Below are positions 34,821-46,130 of a stretch of DNA of 64,000 nucleotides, one piece after another. The DNA comes from Vombatus ursinus (taxonomy: Eukaryota > Chordata > Mammalia > Diprotodontia > Vombatidae): positions 9,452,222 to 9,516,221 of the forward strand of contig NW_020954630.1 in NCBI RefSeq assembly GCF_900497805.2, read 5' to 3'. Each line of letters begins with the position of its first letter. The stretch's first letter is position 1. Both the position numbers and the translations under genes were made by a program. The notes beneath the pieces are model-generated. The model did not search any database. It worked only from the letters and a program-made list of their open reading frames with translations, and was not told the origin of the DNA.

Positions 34821-36710
34821 TGCATAGACATATTCTTTTGAAGAAAAAATCCTCTTTTAGTGAAACACAAATCTGTAAGAGACTCAGAAGGCATTGCCCA
34901 TCACTTTTCTCTCTACCTTAACAAGAGCTGGTTTTGATACGAATTTGTTAAATGACTTTGGAATTGAAATTTTAAACAATTTTTCTCCAAATAAATGAGG
35001 GAATGAAGAAGCAATTTCATTTTTAAATGTCATTAAAAATTTGAGAAGTGTTCTTGGTTAAAAAAATTTGTATGCTGTGTTGGAGCAAACTGTCATATTA
35101 ATGACATTTCTCAGTCTGGTGTCTTCAATAATAAGCAAGCTGAGTTTTTAAATGTAGTTGATGGGTTTTTCTCTTAGACACCCTATGAGGGGAAACAGAA
35201 TTCCCATTTACTTTCATGACCTCTGATTTAAAAGCAAAGATTGCACATTATTTACTACTGGATGATTTCCCTGAAATTTAATGAGGACTAAGTACAAATA
35301 TGACAGATGTAATTATCGTAGTTTTATTCTGCACAGTCAGGGTCTCCTTGTGCTGTAATTGCAAGCTTTTCATTCAATTGCTGGTAGAAGAGTTATCATC
35401 ACTGTACTTTCAGTGATTTCAGAGAGAGGAGGTAAAGTTGGTATCCTTTGGCTCATTCTCACAACCTAGAATTTGAAAGAAATCCAGTATGTTTGCTCAT
35501 AGTGTGAAATTTTTTAAAATTCATGAAATCATTCTATGAAATCATCTGCGCTCCCAACAGTTGCTGGCCTAGGGGACCTAACAGATCAGCTTTAGATTTT
35601 AACAAAAATTGAGAAAAGGTATGACATGAAAGAATATACATATAAACCATACATAAACACACCCCTGAGTGTATATGCATATATGTGGGTATCTGCCTTC
35701 CTTTGGCAAATAGCATTGCTATTTAGATTTAAGGTAGGCTGGAGCAGCTCAAATATCTGGAAGCTGGGCCCCTGGCTCTATAAAATGGAAATAGTTCAGT
35801 CACAAATACATAGATGTAACTCAATTCTTTCTAGATTTGAAAATAATTGCTTTATTTATTTATTTTTACTCTATCCTCATGAGATGTCTTGGGCTCCAAG
35901 GGGGGAATAAAAAAGGAAACTGCTTTTTTCTTTCAATTCAGACAATTCTGGTCTTGTATTATTAACACTTGTCTTACTGACACAATGAAAAAAAATAGCC
36001 TCTTATTATCCAGTATCACAATGCCTAATAACAAAAATACCATTAGGAAATTCTGATCATTACTGGGATTATTAAAATAAGATGATGGAGTGGTAAATGC
36101 ATGAACTACAATTTTGTTAAACCATGACTAACTTTAAAAAATCCTAAAGGTATCTCATTGTATTAACTAGAAAAAACAATTAAATGTCCCTAAGATGGGA
36201 ATATTGGAAACATAAGTGAAAGAAAACTTGATTGTATTTTTTTCCAGAAGCAAAACAATCAAAACGATGCAATTCGTTTTTCCCCTTTAAAAAAAGATCT
36301 GGGTGAAGGTAGGGGGGAGGTAGTCGACCAAATCTCTGACCAACTTTTCCAATTATTCCATTACTCAATCATAACTTGATTTCTTTTTCAATTTCCATTT
36401 TAATCAGGTCTCAGACAAAGTGCTCTAAATAAGACCTGTAGATTAGCACCAACAATTTGTTGGCCCACAATTATTATTATTGTTCCTGTTGCCACTTGCT
36501 CTCTTCCCATCTAATTCTACTCATTGAGCACATATGTAGGCTCAATAGCATTGAGTACCCTTATAACCATGGTGGTGGTAGTGGGGGTAGGGGGTGGAGG
36601 CTAAAGAACTAATCATGTGACTATTCCAAAAAGGCAGGTTTTTTTTTTTTCCATGTGGTTGTTCTGAACCAGGGAATATGATTTAATCTCTGGCCCATGT
36701 GAATCAGAGA

Positions 36711-36905
36711 GGCAGCAAATGGCGTACAGAAGCCTGGCCTTGGAGTCAGGACGACCTGATTGAGGTCAGGCCTCTGATACATCCTAGCTGGGTGACCACG
36801 GGCATCTCTCAACCTTAAGTGTCCCAGGCAACTCTGTGAGAATATTAATTGCAGATTATCAGCTTTTCCCCTTCTGGAGTGGGTGTCTCAGCAATGGTAA
36901 TTGCC
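36711..36905 (+). mobile_element. SINE of the second marsupial type
   Basis: ggcagcaaatggcgtacaga, gccttggagtcaggacgacc, tgggtgaccacgggcatctc and tgtcccaggcaactctgtga, then attgcagattatcagc. The body after the tRNA-like head differs from the AAATGGCAAACC type. Related copies are at 39410-39560, 41005-41160, 44560-44700 and 51235-51690. Confidence 0.75.
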
Positions 36906-36959
36906 AACACATAGGAATATAGATTTAGAATAGGAAAAGCTCTCAGAGGTCATGTAGAC

Positions 36960-37336
36960 CAGGGGTTCTTAACCTGAGGCATGTTAATGCAAAAAAAAAA
37001 AAAATTAACTATTTCATTACAGTTGCTTTCCTTTGTAAACTTATGTATTTTATTTTATACATTTAAAATATTATTCTGAGAAGGGGTCTATGAAGAAGGA
37101 AAGGAAGAGAAAAGGAACAAGCATTTATTAAGCTTTATAAATATTAATTTCATTTGGTCCTCACAACAGCCCTGTGATGTAGGTGCTATTATTATCCCCA
37201 CATTACAGTTGAAGAAAGTGAGAAAGACGGAGGCCCAGAGTCACAAAGCAAGTAAGTGTCTAAGGCCAGATTTGAATTCAGTTTTTCCTGACTCCAGTCC
37301 CAGAGCTCTCTCTACTGTGCCAACTAAGAACCCCTG
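36960..37336. mobile_element. hAT DNA transposon with perfect 8-bp target duplication
   Basis: Inverted ends caggggttcttaacctg and ctaagaacccctg. Duplicated target ATGTAGAC at 36952-36959 and 37337-37344. The body has tgtattttattttatacatt and gagaaggggtctatgaag. It is interrupted by a CORE-SINE at about 37095-37325. It is non-autonomous, with no coding. Confidence 0.92.
37095..37325 (-). mobile_element. CORE-SINE inside the hAT element
   Basis: caagcatttattaagcttta, tggtcctcacaacagccctg, gtgctattattatccccaca, aggccagatttgaattcagt, ctctctactgtgccaa. Antisense and nearly complete. Confidence 0.85.
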
Positions 37337-38604
37337 ATGTAGACCAAGCACCTTATTTACTGATGAGACCCCACTTGTCCTAAGTCACAAAATTAGTCAA
37401 TTTCATAGGTCCAGAATTCTGGCGATCACAGTCCCTAGTTCTGATTCTGTGAAAATAAACCGTGTGAGGGCTAAGCCAAAACCCAATAACTGTACCAAGT
37501 AGTCCCTTACAAAGAGTTTCTGGCTCTGTTCTAGAAGCTTCTCTGGAGAAACACAGAAGTATTGTTTTGATTCTAAAATAATTCAGTGTGTAAGTGAATT
37601 TTGCCAGGTAGATATAAAAACTCTGTAACTTCCTATTGCTTCCTACTTAGGATCTCAGCCTTCTAACTCAAGTAGCCAACTACTTTCTTCTCCCTATGAT
37701 CTCGAGTGGCACAAGCATTTGATCCATCATAGCTTTGTAATCTTCAGAGAGATTCCTGTCACCTTGCTTCTTCGAGACACCAAATTTAAAGGAAAATCCT
37801 TAAAGGGAGGGGCAGGAAGCCCAGGAAGCAAAATTCCCCCTACCTTGACATACAGATAACAAATTCCCACAGCTCAGCTTTCAGTTTAAAATGCCACTAA
37901 GTACACCCTCTTAAAAACCTGTCTTTCGGCAGTTTCTTTACTTGTAGATAACAGCTTATCTCTTTTCCCATCTGCAATCATATTCATCACATTCAATTTT
38001 GAAAAATCTGCTTGAGTCACCCCTTGAAGTCTGACTTTTCACCCTTTTCCTCCCTCCTTCCACCCCCCTCCCATCATGTTCAGTTAAGATTGGCCAGATA
38101 GCCCCCTTTTCAACCTTATCTGTCTAACCCCAGTCCACAAAGGAAAAGAAAAAAGTCAACAGGATGAGGCCCGCATGAGAAGTGGGTGTGTAAGGCATCT
38201 CTGGAAGACAGAAATACTTCCTATTCACTGGGGTCTTGGGCCAAGTGGTTTATGAGAAATAGCCATGTCAATTTCCTGCCCCCCAATATAGACAATCCTT
38301 GAGATTTTCACTACATTCCAAGTGTTGGTTCCTCAAATAAGGGTACAATCAGGAAGCAGTCTTTTTCTTAAAAAGAAAGTCTTCCCCCACTAAGGGGACT
38401 AACCCATAATTCTGAATCTAACCTGGAGTCATCAGCCATTTAAAAAAGCGATGGGTTTGCATTCGAAGGCTTTTCCTCTCTTTTCTACTAAAGGAAAGGA
38501 GGGTAGGCAACTCAGAAAAAAGACTCATAATAGAATGAATGGAGAATCCTGCCCCACACTCACTGATCTCATCTTCCAATAAGTTAATTGTCTAAAGTTC
38601 TAGG

Positions 38605-38668
38605 GGTGGCGCCTCTAAGTCCTCAAGTGCGGCCCTTTGACTTGAGTCTGCAGGTGTCCCATCCCTGG
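38605..38668. mobile_element. hAT MITE remnant, same family as 25477-25568
   Basis: cctctaagtcctcaagtgcg then gccctttgacttgagtctgc and gtgtcccatccctg match the copy at 25477-25568. The left end is deleted and I see no target duplication. Confidence 0.65.
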
Positions 38669-38899
38669 AAACCTTGAATCCACTTTACCAGGCTAGGAGC
38701 TTCTGTTCATTAAATGGGGTCTGAGTAGGCCATATTTGCAAGTTTAAGGAACTCCTTTAATAGCGGGTCAGAATTATTTTTGGCTCACCTTGTTTCAGAA
38801 AAACAGCCCTGCTAATTAAAACAATATTGGTGATCTGGCCATATTAATGCTACCTGAAGAAAGACCAAGAGTCGGCTTAGGATCAGTTTACATACTTAC

Positions 38900-38973
38900 A
38901 ATGGGACTTGCATTGATGTAGTCAGAATTGTCATGGCTATTTTCGGATTTCAGAAGTATCCTGGAATGATCAT
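38900..38973 (-). CDS. PTPRN2: PTPRN2 internal exon (start of phosphatase-like domain, DYINAS motif)
   Basis: Most upstream PTPRN2 exon in the window, 74 bases. The minus strand reads ttgcttacag then the exon, which starts with two bases (AT) completing a tyrosine codon. It encodes 24 residues, DHSRILLKSENSHDNSDYINA then SPI, and ends in phase 0 before a strong gtaagt donor. DYINAS is a conserved structural motif of the protein tyrosine phosphatase fold. Residues match phogrin/IA-2beta of other mammals as I remember it. PTPRN2 is a single-pass membrane protein of dense-core secretory granules, and this part faces the cytosol. The preceding exon, which should encode a sequence like ..NRSLAVLPY, was not found between 38974 and 64000. 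The next exon is 9237 bases further along the transcript. Confidence 0.95.
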
Positions 38974-39409
38974 CTGTAAGCAAACCCAATGGAAAGAAAA
39001 AAAAAAACATAATTAGATTTCTGCTCAGTCCTTCCACCTGCCTGCATGACATGCTGCTTTAATAATGAATGTCAATGCTATCTTCTCTCAGGTAATGTAT
39101 GTATATACCAAATCAGACCTCTATTCTTTGAGATATCCCTCAAATAATTTTTTTTCATTAAGCCCAAAAGTGTTATTCTGCAGAGGTCTTTATTCTGTTC
39201 CCTCTCCTCTCCCTGTTCTCTGTCTGGTTCTTCTTCTATTTTAAATGGATGGAAGAAGAGTAAGAAGGCAGGAAAGGGAAAGAGATATACAGTTTTCCAT
39301 TGGCATCCTCTAAGTCAGATTTTTTCTTATTTTGATTGTGAATATGGTGACTAGGACTTTATCTGTGTTTCATATAGGACAATCTTTGCACTCAAGTCAT
39401 AGGACAAAA

Positions 39410-39560
39410 TTGAAGAGATAGATTGATCTAGTGATTAGAAAGTTCGCCTTGGCATTGGGAAGGCCTGGGTTTCAGGTCTTGACTCTGACACACACTAGCC
39501 GTGTTGACCATAGGCAAGGTCACTTAATCTCTTGGTGTTCAGGCCTTAAGTTAAATTGAA
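39410..39560 (+). mobile_element. SINE of the second marsupial type
   Basis: gattgatctagtgattagaa, ttggcattgggaaggcctgg, tgaccataggcaaggtcact and cttggtgttcaggcct, sense order. Confidence 0.65.
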
Positions 39561-39995
39561 GATGTATCTAGGTGAAGTGACTCTCTAAACTGGGGATGCT
39601 TTGCCCTTCCCCCCCCTGCCAAAAAAAGAACATATTTTACATAGGATTTAGAGCATTGTTAATGTATGATAAATAAATCAAACTAAGAACAACCAACTTT
39701 AGGCTATTACTTAATAAGACTGTGTAAACTATAGAGGGCAGTAGCCTAAAGAGTACAGAAATTTATTTTAAAAAGGAACGGAGGAAGACATAATAAAGAA
39801 ATGGAAATGGAATGAGGAAAATAATACATTTTCTACAAACAAAACATTTGCATAATATTGCAGCAAACCACTTTACTTGGAGCTTAAAGTAATTCCCTAT
39901 CCATATAATTGATGGCCTATTAATTCCAAGCATCCATTATGTCAGTTTAAGAAAGAATAGGTTCCTCAGTATACCAGTGGCATTCCTGTTATAAC

Positions 39996-40071
39996 ACACA
40001 GTCTGTCCCAAAAGTCTTAGGGCAGTTGCAAACTATTAAAAGTGAAACTGTACTTTTGGGACACCCTGTAT
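39996..40071. mobile_element. Mariner-type MITE
   Basis: About 75 bases, almost entirely an inverted repeat. The left end has gtctgtcccaaaagtcttag and the right end gtacttttgggacaccctgt. The tgtcccaaaagt end is the same as that of the longer element at 51698-52298, so it is probably its internally deleted relative. Confidence 0.8.
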
Positions 40072-40216
40072 ATCCTGCCTGTGGGCTTTTTTTTTTTTTA
40101 GGGACTTTTGATATTTGTCATTTTAAGGGAAAAATCATGGAGGAAGTAAATGTAAAATCAGAGAAACTGGCTTGCTTAGGCAAGGTAAAATGAAGTTTGG
40201 TGACATAAGTACAGTA

Positions 40217-40457
40217 AGTTGTTTTTTCAGTCACGTCTGACTCTCCCTGACCCCATTTGGGGTTTTCTTGGCAAAGATACTGGAGTGTTTTGCCATTTCC
40301 TTCTCCGGCTCATTTTACAGATGAGGAAACTGAGGCAAACAGGGTTAAGTGACTTGCCCAGGGTCACCCAGCTACTAAATGTTCTGAGGCTAGGTTTGAA
40401 CTCAGTTCTTCCTGTCTCCAGACCTGGTGCTCTATTCACTGCACCACCTCGCTGCCT
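40217..40457 (-). mobile_element. tRNA-derived marsupial SINE, antisense
   Basis: cagtcacgtctgactctccc, ggggttttcttggcaaagat, agatgaggaaactgaggcaa, and head ctctattcactgcaccacct. Near full length. Confidence 0.9.
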
Positions 40458-40927
40458 GTGTTTGTTTATAAGGGAAATACAAAACTCAAATTATTCCTTT
40501 CTTCTTCTCCTTCCCCATATTTTTTTTCAGGTCTATAATCATCTTTATTTCTCTTCTCTCAGAAAAGTGCTGCCTGAAAATCTAAATTGACATAACATTC
40601 TTTCTTTCAGTGAAGGTTTTTTGGTGTTATATGCAGAAGCACATTTAATTGTTTTTTTGTTTGTTTTTTTTTGTTTTTTTTTTTTACTTTAAAAAATAAA
40701 GACAACCTGGGTGCAGGGGACTCTAGAAGCAAGTGTTAGCAATGGTGGACTTTTTCCCTTTATCTCCAGCCCTGAAGGCATTTCAACAGGACAGCCCTGT
40801 TGGCTTCCAGGAAAATTAGTAAATGGCAAGGGGTAAATACTTAGTAGTGAAATAGTAGTTGAAAACATATAGGAATTTTTTATTTTAAGCTTGATTTTTT
40901 CTCTTTCATTCCTCTGAGAAAACTTGG

Positions 40928-40951
40928 TTTTTTTTTTTTTTTTTTTTTTTA
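40928..40951. repeat. T homopolymer
   Basis: A run of about 24 T. An A-tailed retroposon in antisense may once have ended here, but no body is recognisable next to it. Confidence 0.9.
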
Positions 40952-41004
40952 AGAAAGTCTAGGTCTTGGAAAAATTTGAGGATACAGAAACTTATCAAAT
41001 TTTT

Positions 41005-41160
41005 TCTTTGTAGGGAACTTGAAGAATTGGAACTCCATCCACCAGTGCAATGGTTAACTCCTCTGTACTCCATGGTTTTTAGAGTTTTTGGGGGCACTGA
41101 GAGAATAAGTACCTTTGCCCAGGCACACACACAGCCAGTACGTCAGAGGATACCTAAACA
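41005..41160 (-). mobile_element. SINE of the second marsupial type, antisense
   Basis: ccaccagtgcaatggttaac, ttagagtttttgggggcact, gagagaataagtacctttgc and acacacacagccagtacgtc are the antisense of the 44560-44700 type. Confidence 0.65.
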
Positions 41161-42984
41161 AGTTTTCTAAGGTACAGAAGGAATGATCTATTATAATCAA
41201 ACTCTTCTAGGGAACCTTTGGAGACCACCCACCTACCTACCTGGTGGTTTTAGAGATTAGATTTGACATGTTATGGGGGGAAAAAAGATGTAGATTTCAC
41301 TGTGATGGATTTCATTGATACAAGGAACTCTGGGATGAGGAAACTCTAGCTGGCGGAGGTTGATACCTTCTCTGCAATTTATAATCCTAGAAAATTATCT
41401 GGAGAAATGAGGTGCCAAAAGCCAGTCTGTGTGAATGACTGGACTTGGATAACCCATCTTCCTGATCCACCAGATAATGACCACTGCCTCCTGCTGGAAA
41501 AAACCAAGATATATAAACCAATGCTCCTCTGATGTTGTTTCTGAGCTCCATTTTCTTCAGAGAGAGGGGGCTTGGATGAGAGGAAAGCAATACGGGGAAG
41601 CCAATAGCGGTGGATGCAGTTTTATATCCTCTAATATGAAAGTTGATTTTAGCTGCCAAATCACTCTACTAGACTATAAAAGAAGGGATTACTTAGATGT
41701 GAAAAGTGATATAAAAATATCACGGACTAAATGACCTCGGCCTCTTACAAAGAGAGTAGAAACTCTAAGAATGCCAGGAAAGTGAGATAAAATAGTCCAG
41801 AAGGGAAAAAACCAAAAACCAAAACCCAAAAACTGGTCAGCACTACTTGTTAGGTTCCTAAATACCGTCACAAAATTCAGGCTCTCAGACACCATTTGCA
41901 TGGCTGGGGACGTCTGGGTACATCAAAGCCACTGACTTGCATTTTGCTCAGAAGTGGGCACCCTTTTTTCAAGGGCTACACCAGGGTCTCATTGTTCAGG
42001 CCTCCATAGAAGGCTGGCATAAAAGGGCAGGGTTGCTGGCTGCTTCACCGGGACTCACAGGAGCCTAGCTTCATTATAAATATTTTCAACACAGACAACT
42101 TTAGGCACTTGTGATAGCACCAACAAGGGGTCTGCTCCTCATTGTCTGAGAGAACTTCATGATGGGCAGGGTCACTATAGAAAGAGAAGATGGTGGTAGG
42201 GGGGGCATCATTGAGGGGATTGAGGGGAAGAATTACAGCTCAGCAATTTCCTGGCTCGGGGAGCTAATGCCCATTTTAAATGTGCTCAATGCCGACTGGA
42301 GACAAGCCTCCCCCCTCCTTGTAGAGCTGAATAGGCACTTAGCGAGGTCTCAGGCTGCAGAGAGTAGGCCTTCCTGAGGTTTGTCATCAACAAAGGGCAG
42401 GCCAGGAGAGGCAAGGCCTGACAAGGCAGGCTGGCCCCCAGAGCTTTGTAAGCAAACCAGCAGCAAAGAAAGCAGCTCCCACCCTCACTGGGCTTTGGGA
42501 GAGGCCTGCCAGCTGGATGCTCTAATGGAGAAATGAAGGAGCTGCCCTATAAGTTGGGGAGACTGATTGTAATGAAAATGCCCTGTGGTGACCTTTCCAT
42601 ACTCTGGCAGGGGAGGGGAAGGAAGGGGACTTGCACCTGAGCCTGAGATTTCTGTTTTTTTTTTCTTTGCTGTGTACAATGGTGATAATCACCCTATGGA
42701 GCATTACTGAAGTGCTGTTTGGTTGAGATCACAGGGAGTTCAAACTTTGAGGAGTTGTGGCTATTTGTCTGATCCTAGGGCACCACTCTCTCAACTAAAA
42801 AAGTACCATATACTCTAACTTACTGTTATTTTTTTTTTAATTGGAATGTATTTTGTTTTGTATTTGAAAAAATTTGCACTTGAGACAATCAGGGATCTCC
42901 TGGGAGAGAAAGAAGAGAAGTTAAGGTGGAAGGGGGAGGACGGTGTCACAAAACCAGGCCTGGGAATTAGTGGTCTAATGGGTA

Positions 42985-43215
42985 AATCATTAGGCTGGTC
43001 TGGGTATTAGAAACCTTTATTTAGTTCCTGGCCTGGCTCTGCCACTTGGATAAATCATTTAGGTTTTCTGTGATTCAGCTATTCATTCATTCATTCATTC
43101 ATTCATTCACCGACTTATTTAGCCTACAAAACAGACAATAAGACTGTGGCTCCCTACTCATTTCACAGAAATTTTATGAGGACCAGTAAATGAGATGATG
43201 CATCGGGATCTCCGA
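42985..43215 (+). mobile_element. MIR with an (ATTC)n block inside
   Basis: cctggcctggctctgccact, ataaatcatttaggttttct, then (attc) about seven times at 43080-43109, then acaataagactgtggctccc and gaggaccagtaaatgagatg. The microsatellite sits inside an otherwise MIR-like sense sequence. Confidence 0.65.
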
Positions 43216-43609
43216 GATTCTGAAAAATTCATCAGAGCCAGCACTGAAAGATTAAGCAATTTGAACAAGGCAAAAAAATCGAGCTGGAGCTCTTGAGATC
43301 ATAAAAGCAAGCCTATCCTGTGCTTGAGTTATTGAATCTTGTCTCCTCCTGTTCTCAGTAAGGAACCTCTTCCCACTTCTTTTGTGCTCAAATTTCAGGC
43401 ATTGACTTGAAAGTATTCGAGGACAGAGGCATTAAATTCTCTAGGCTAGGTCTTGGTCCAGCAATTGTTTGCCAGGAGTCTGCTTCAATAGGTAAATCTG
43501 TGAATTCTCATTAAAAAACCAGAAATCACACATGCAAATCATTATCTCTTCCTTCTAGTCTATTAACTTGATGAGTTAGTTTCTTGTAATGAAATTCCAA
43601 ATCAGAAAT

Positions 43610-43775
43610 CTGTTTGTTTGTTTGTTTGTTTGTTTTTAGGCAATTGGGGTTAAGTGACTTGCCCAGGGTCACACAGCTATTAAGTGTCAAGTGTTTGGTC
43701 TGAGGCTGGATTTGAACTCAGGTCCTCCTGACTTCAGTGCTGGTGCTCTATCCACTGCGCCACCTAGCTGCCCCT
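43610..43775 (-). mobile_element. MAR1-type SINE with perfect 12-bp target duplication
   Basis: (TTTG)n tail, caattggggttaagtgactt, gcccagggtcacacagctat, ggctggatttgaactcaggt, and head tatccactgcgccacctagc. Duplications CAAATCAGAAAT at 43598-43609 and 43776-43787 are identical. Low divergence and intact repeats mark it as one of the youngest insertions here. Confidence 0.95.
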
Positions 43776-43864
43776 CAAATCAGAAATTTAAAGAGAGGGA
43801 AGAAGGAATAGACATATTATAGGAAAAACAATGACAAAAAACCCCCAAAACATGGTGAATAGGT

Positions 43865-44035
43865 CCACGTGACCTCTCTGAATTCCTGGGATACCATCCC
43901 ATCTCTGGTGTTTACTCCTTGTATGACCTTGGGAAAGTCACTCAGGGCCTCAGTTTCCTCATCTAGAAAATGGTGGTGTGTGTGAAGTAAATGGCCACTG
44001 AGAGGCCCTCCAGCTCTAAATCTATAATCAATTTA
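43865..44035 (+). mobile_element. MIR/CORE-SINE, sense
   Basis: tatgaccttgggaaagtcac, cagggcctcagtttcctcat, ctagaaaatggtggtgtgtg, ccctccagctctaaatctat. Confidence 0.8.
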
Positions 44036-44369
44036 TTCATTATGACTTCTAATATTGCTCTGTATTGCTAGTTATCTTTTCAAACATATATGTTCAAACA
44101 CATGTCGTTTCACTGTAGCCTCCAATGCATGAAGACAAATATCTTTCAAGTAGTATGTGCTCAATAAATATTTTGACTAATTAAGGAATTATGAAGAGAG
44201 AAAAGAAGGGAGGCCTTAGAATAAGGCATTGGAAAAAGGAAGGAATTTTCAGTGGCTATACATTTAAGATGGTTTAAAAAATGTACAACCATAGCAAAAT
44301 ATAAAATATAAAAATACCACCTAAAATTTATATGGAATTTTATAATTTTCAAAGTCTTTTTACATACGT

Positions 44370-44500
44370 TACTGATGGTGCAAGGATCATTATTTTTATT
44401 TTGCAGATGAAAAAAACTGCATGACCAAGAAGTGACTTGTCCAAGGTCACAGAATTAGTGGTGGAGCTTGAAATCCAACCTGGTTGTCCTCCTTCAGTGC
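44370..44500 (-). mobile_element. CORE-SINE fragment, antisense
   Basis: gatcattatttttattttgc, gaagtgacttgtccaaggtc, gtggtggagcttgaaatcca. Confidence 0.55.
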
Positions 44501-44559
44501 AGAATAATGACTCCTGTTTAAATTGCAGCCTTGTGGAGCATGAGACGTGTAAGGTGACT

Positions 44560-44700
44560 TCAAAGATCATCTAGACTGTGTGACCTTGGATAATTCACCA
44601 GTGTCCCAGGCTACTCTAAGGACTACAAATTGCAGGGCAGTTGCCAATCTGCATTGGTAATGGGAGTTTCCTAAGGAAATCACAGATCTGGAAAGAGAAT
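44560..44700 (+). mobile_element. SINE of the second marsupial type
   Basis: gtgaccttggataattcacc, gtgtcccaggctactctaag, gactacaaattgcagggcag, ttgccaatctgcattggtaa. The 5' head is missing. Confidence 0.75.
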
Positions 44701-44734
44701 TGTGATATAACATCAAAGGTATATAAAGAAACAT

Positions 44735-45080
44735 CCCTTGGCTTGGGGCATTTTCTCTGGCTGTCCCCTATGCCTGGAATGCCCTCCCTCCTCATCTCTG
44801 CCTACTGGCTTCCTTTGCCAGCTAAAATCCCATCTTCTATAGGAAGCCTTTCCCAGCCCCTCTTAATTCCGGTGCCTTCTCTCTGTTAATTGTTTCCTGT
44901 TTATGCTGTATATAGCTTGTTTGTAAATATTTGTTTGCTTGTTGTCTCTCCCATTAGATTGTTAGCTCCTTGAAGGCAGGGACTATCTTTTGACTCTTTT
45001 TGTATCCCCGGCACTTAGCACAGTGCCTGGTATATAGATGGCACTTAATAAATGTTTATTGATTAATTATTGATTGACTG
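44735..45080 (+). mobile_element. L2 LINE 3' end, well preserved
   Basis: ctatgcctggaatgccctcc, ggaagcctttcccagcccct, gattgttagctccttgaagg, cacttagcacagtgcctggt and acttaataaatgtttattga, then (TTGA)n-like tail. The best preserved L2 end in the window. Confidence 0.88.
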
Positions 45081-45235
45081 ACCATATCTTGCCTCAGTTA
45101 AACCTGAGGTGCCAATGACACTTCATTCACTTCCCCATAGATGTACTGGAACTGCTCTCCCCCCCCCACCAAATTCCTTAAAAAAAGCTATGTACTGTCT
45201 AAAATTATGGTGCTAGCTAAATATAACTTGACTCA

Positions 45236-45430
45236 TTAATAGAATCATGGATTTGGAGCTAGAAGGGACCATAAATACACAAGCCCCTTATTTTACAGCT
45301 AAGGAGAAAGAAGGCATGGCAGGGTAAATGACTTGTCTAATGATCTAAAGATAGAAAATGTCAAAAGGGGGATTCAGATTCAGGTCTTCAGGCTCCAAAG
45401 CTAGAGTTCTTTGTACCACACTGTGCTGTG
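45236..45430 (-). mobile_element. MIR, antisense
   Basis: agaatcatggatttggagct, agaagggaccataaatacac, ttattttacagctaaggaga, agagttctttgtaccacact. Confidence 0.75.
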
Positions 45431-45829
45431 TAGTGCAGATCCATATATAAGCAAGCTTAGTTACTCTAAGTAGAAAAAGGGCCTTATGTTTCATATAGTT
45501 CTTCAATATAGATCACTTTAGATAGCATTACAAAGCAACAGAGTACTTGACAGGCATGAGTTCCACCATTATTGGAAAGAGAAGGTCCTTATGATGTTGG
45601 TGATCTGTAATCAAGGTAAGAGCATCTTTTAACGTCACCTGACCACAGTTCACACTGATAATTTGGGCTGAGATTTCTCTGCCTGAGGAGGTTGCTAACC
45701 TGTTATGGAATTGATCAAACTTCTGATCCAAGGATTCCACTACTAGCTTTATACGTGTACTGACAGAAAATAAAGACCTACTTCTACAAAATATCCCTAG
45801 AATCACAGTGTATAATACCAGAGTTAGAA

Positions 45830-46130
45830 AGAAACAGTATGCCCAATGACTGGGGAGTGGCTGAATTAAAAGTGACATATGAGAATAGTGAAATATTACT
45901 GCATCATAAAGAATGTGAAGAGTTCATTTGTATGAAGTGATGCTAAATGAAGATAGAAGAGTCAAAAGAAAAATATGCAAAATGAGTACAGCTATATAAA
46001 AGAGGACATCGCTCAATGGTAACAAAAAACAAAGATCAAATAAATGGATATCACAGGTACTAACTTATCGCCCCTTCCTTTAACAAATGGGCAAACTAGC
46101 ATGTCAAGTTTCCTGTATTATCAACCACAA
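45830..46130 (+). mobile_element. LINE-1 3' fragment, decayed
   Basis: tgactggggagtggctgaat, gaatagtgaaatattactgc, atcataaagaatgtgaagag and atgctaaatgaagatagaag follow the same order as the L1 ends at 18790 and, inverted, at 46890. Strongly diverged. Confidence 0.55.

Larger units (their letters stand above)
36908..37450 (-). mobile_element. MIR split by a hAT element
   Basis: Left part gaatatagatttagaatagg and gctctcagaggtcatgtaga; right part accaagcaccttatttactg, aagtcacaaaattagtcaat and gttctgattctg. Without 36960-37336 and one target copy the MIR becomes continuous. Confidence 0.8.
29663..38899. other. PTPRN2 intron between DYINAS and IATQGPL exons
   Basis: 9237 bases. 29700-32480 has no repeat that I recognise. 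A CpG-containing patch at about 31340-31440 is the only compositionally odd part. TE copies cluster at 32880-34820 and 36710-37450. 34850-36700 and 37460-38590 look unique. Confidence 0.55.

Noticed and set aside
43080-43109. Tandem ATTC units considered as a CRISPR-like or satellite array
   Set aside because: A plain four-base microsatellite without spacers.
45528-45878. 116-residue open frame on the minus strand
   Set aside because: No family resemblance, no splice or start context, and the right end overlaps an L1 fragment.
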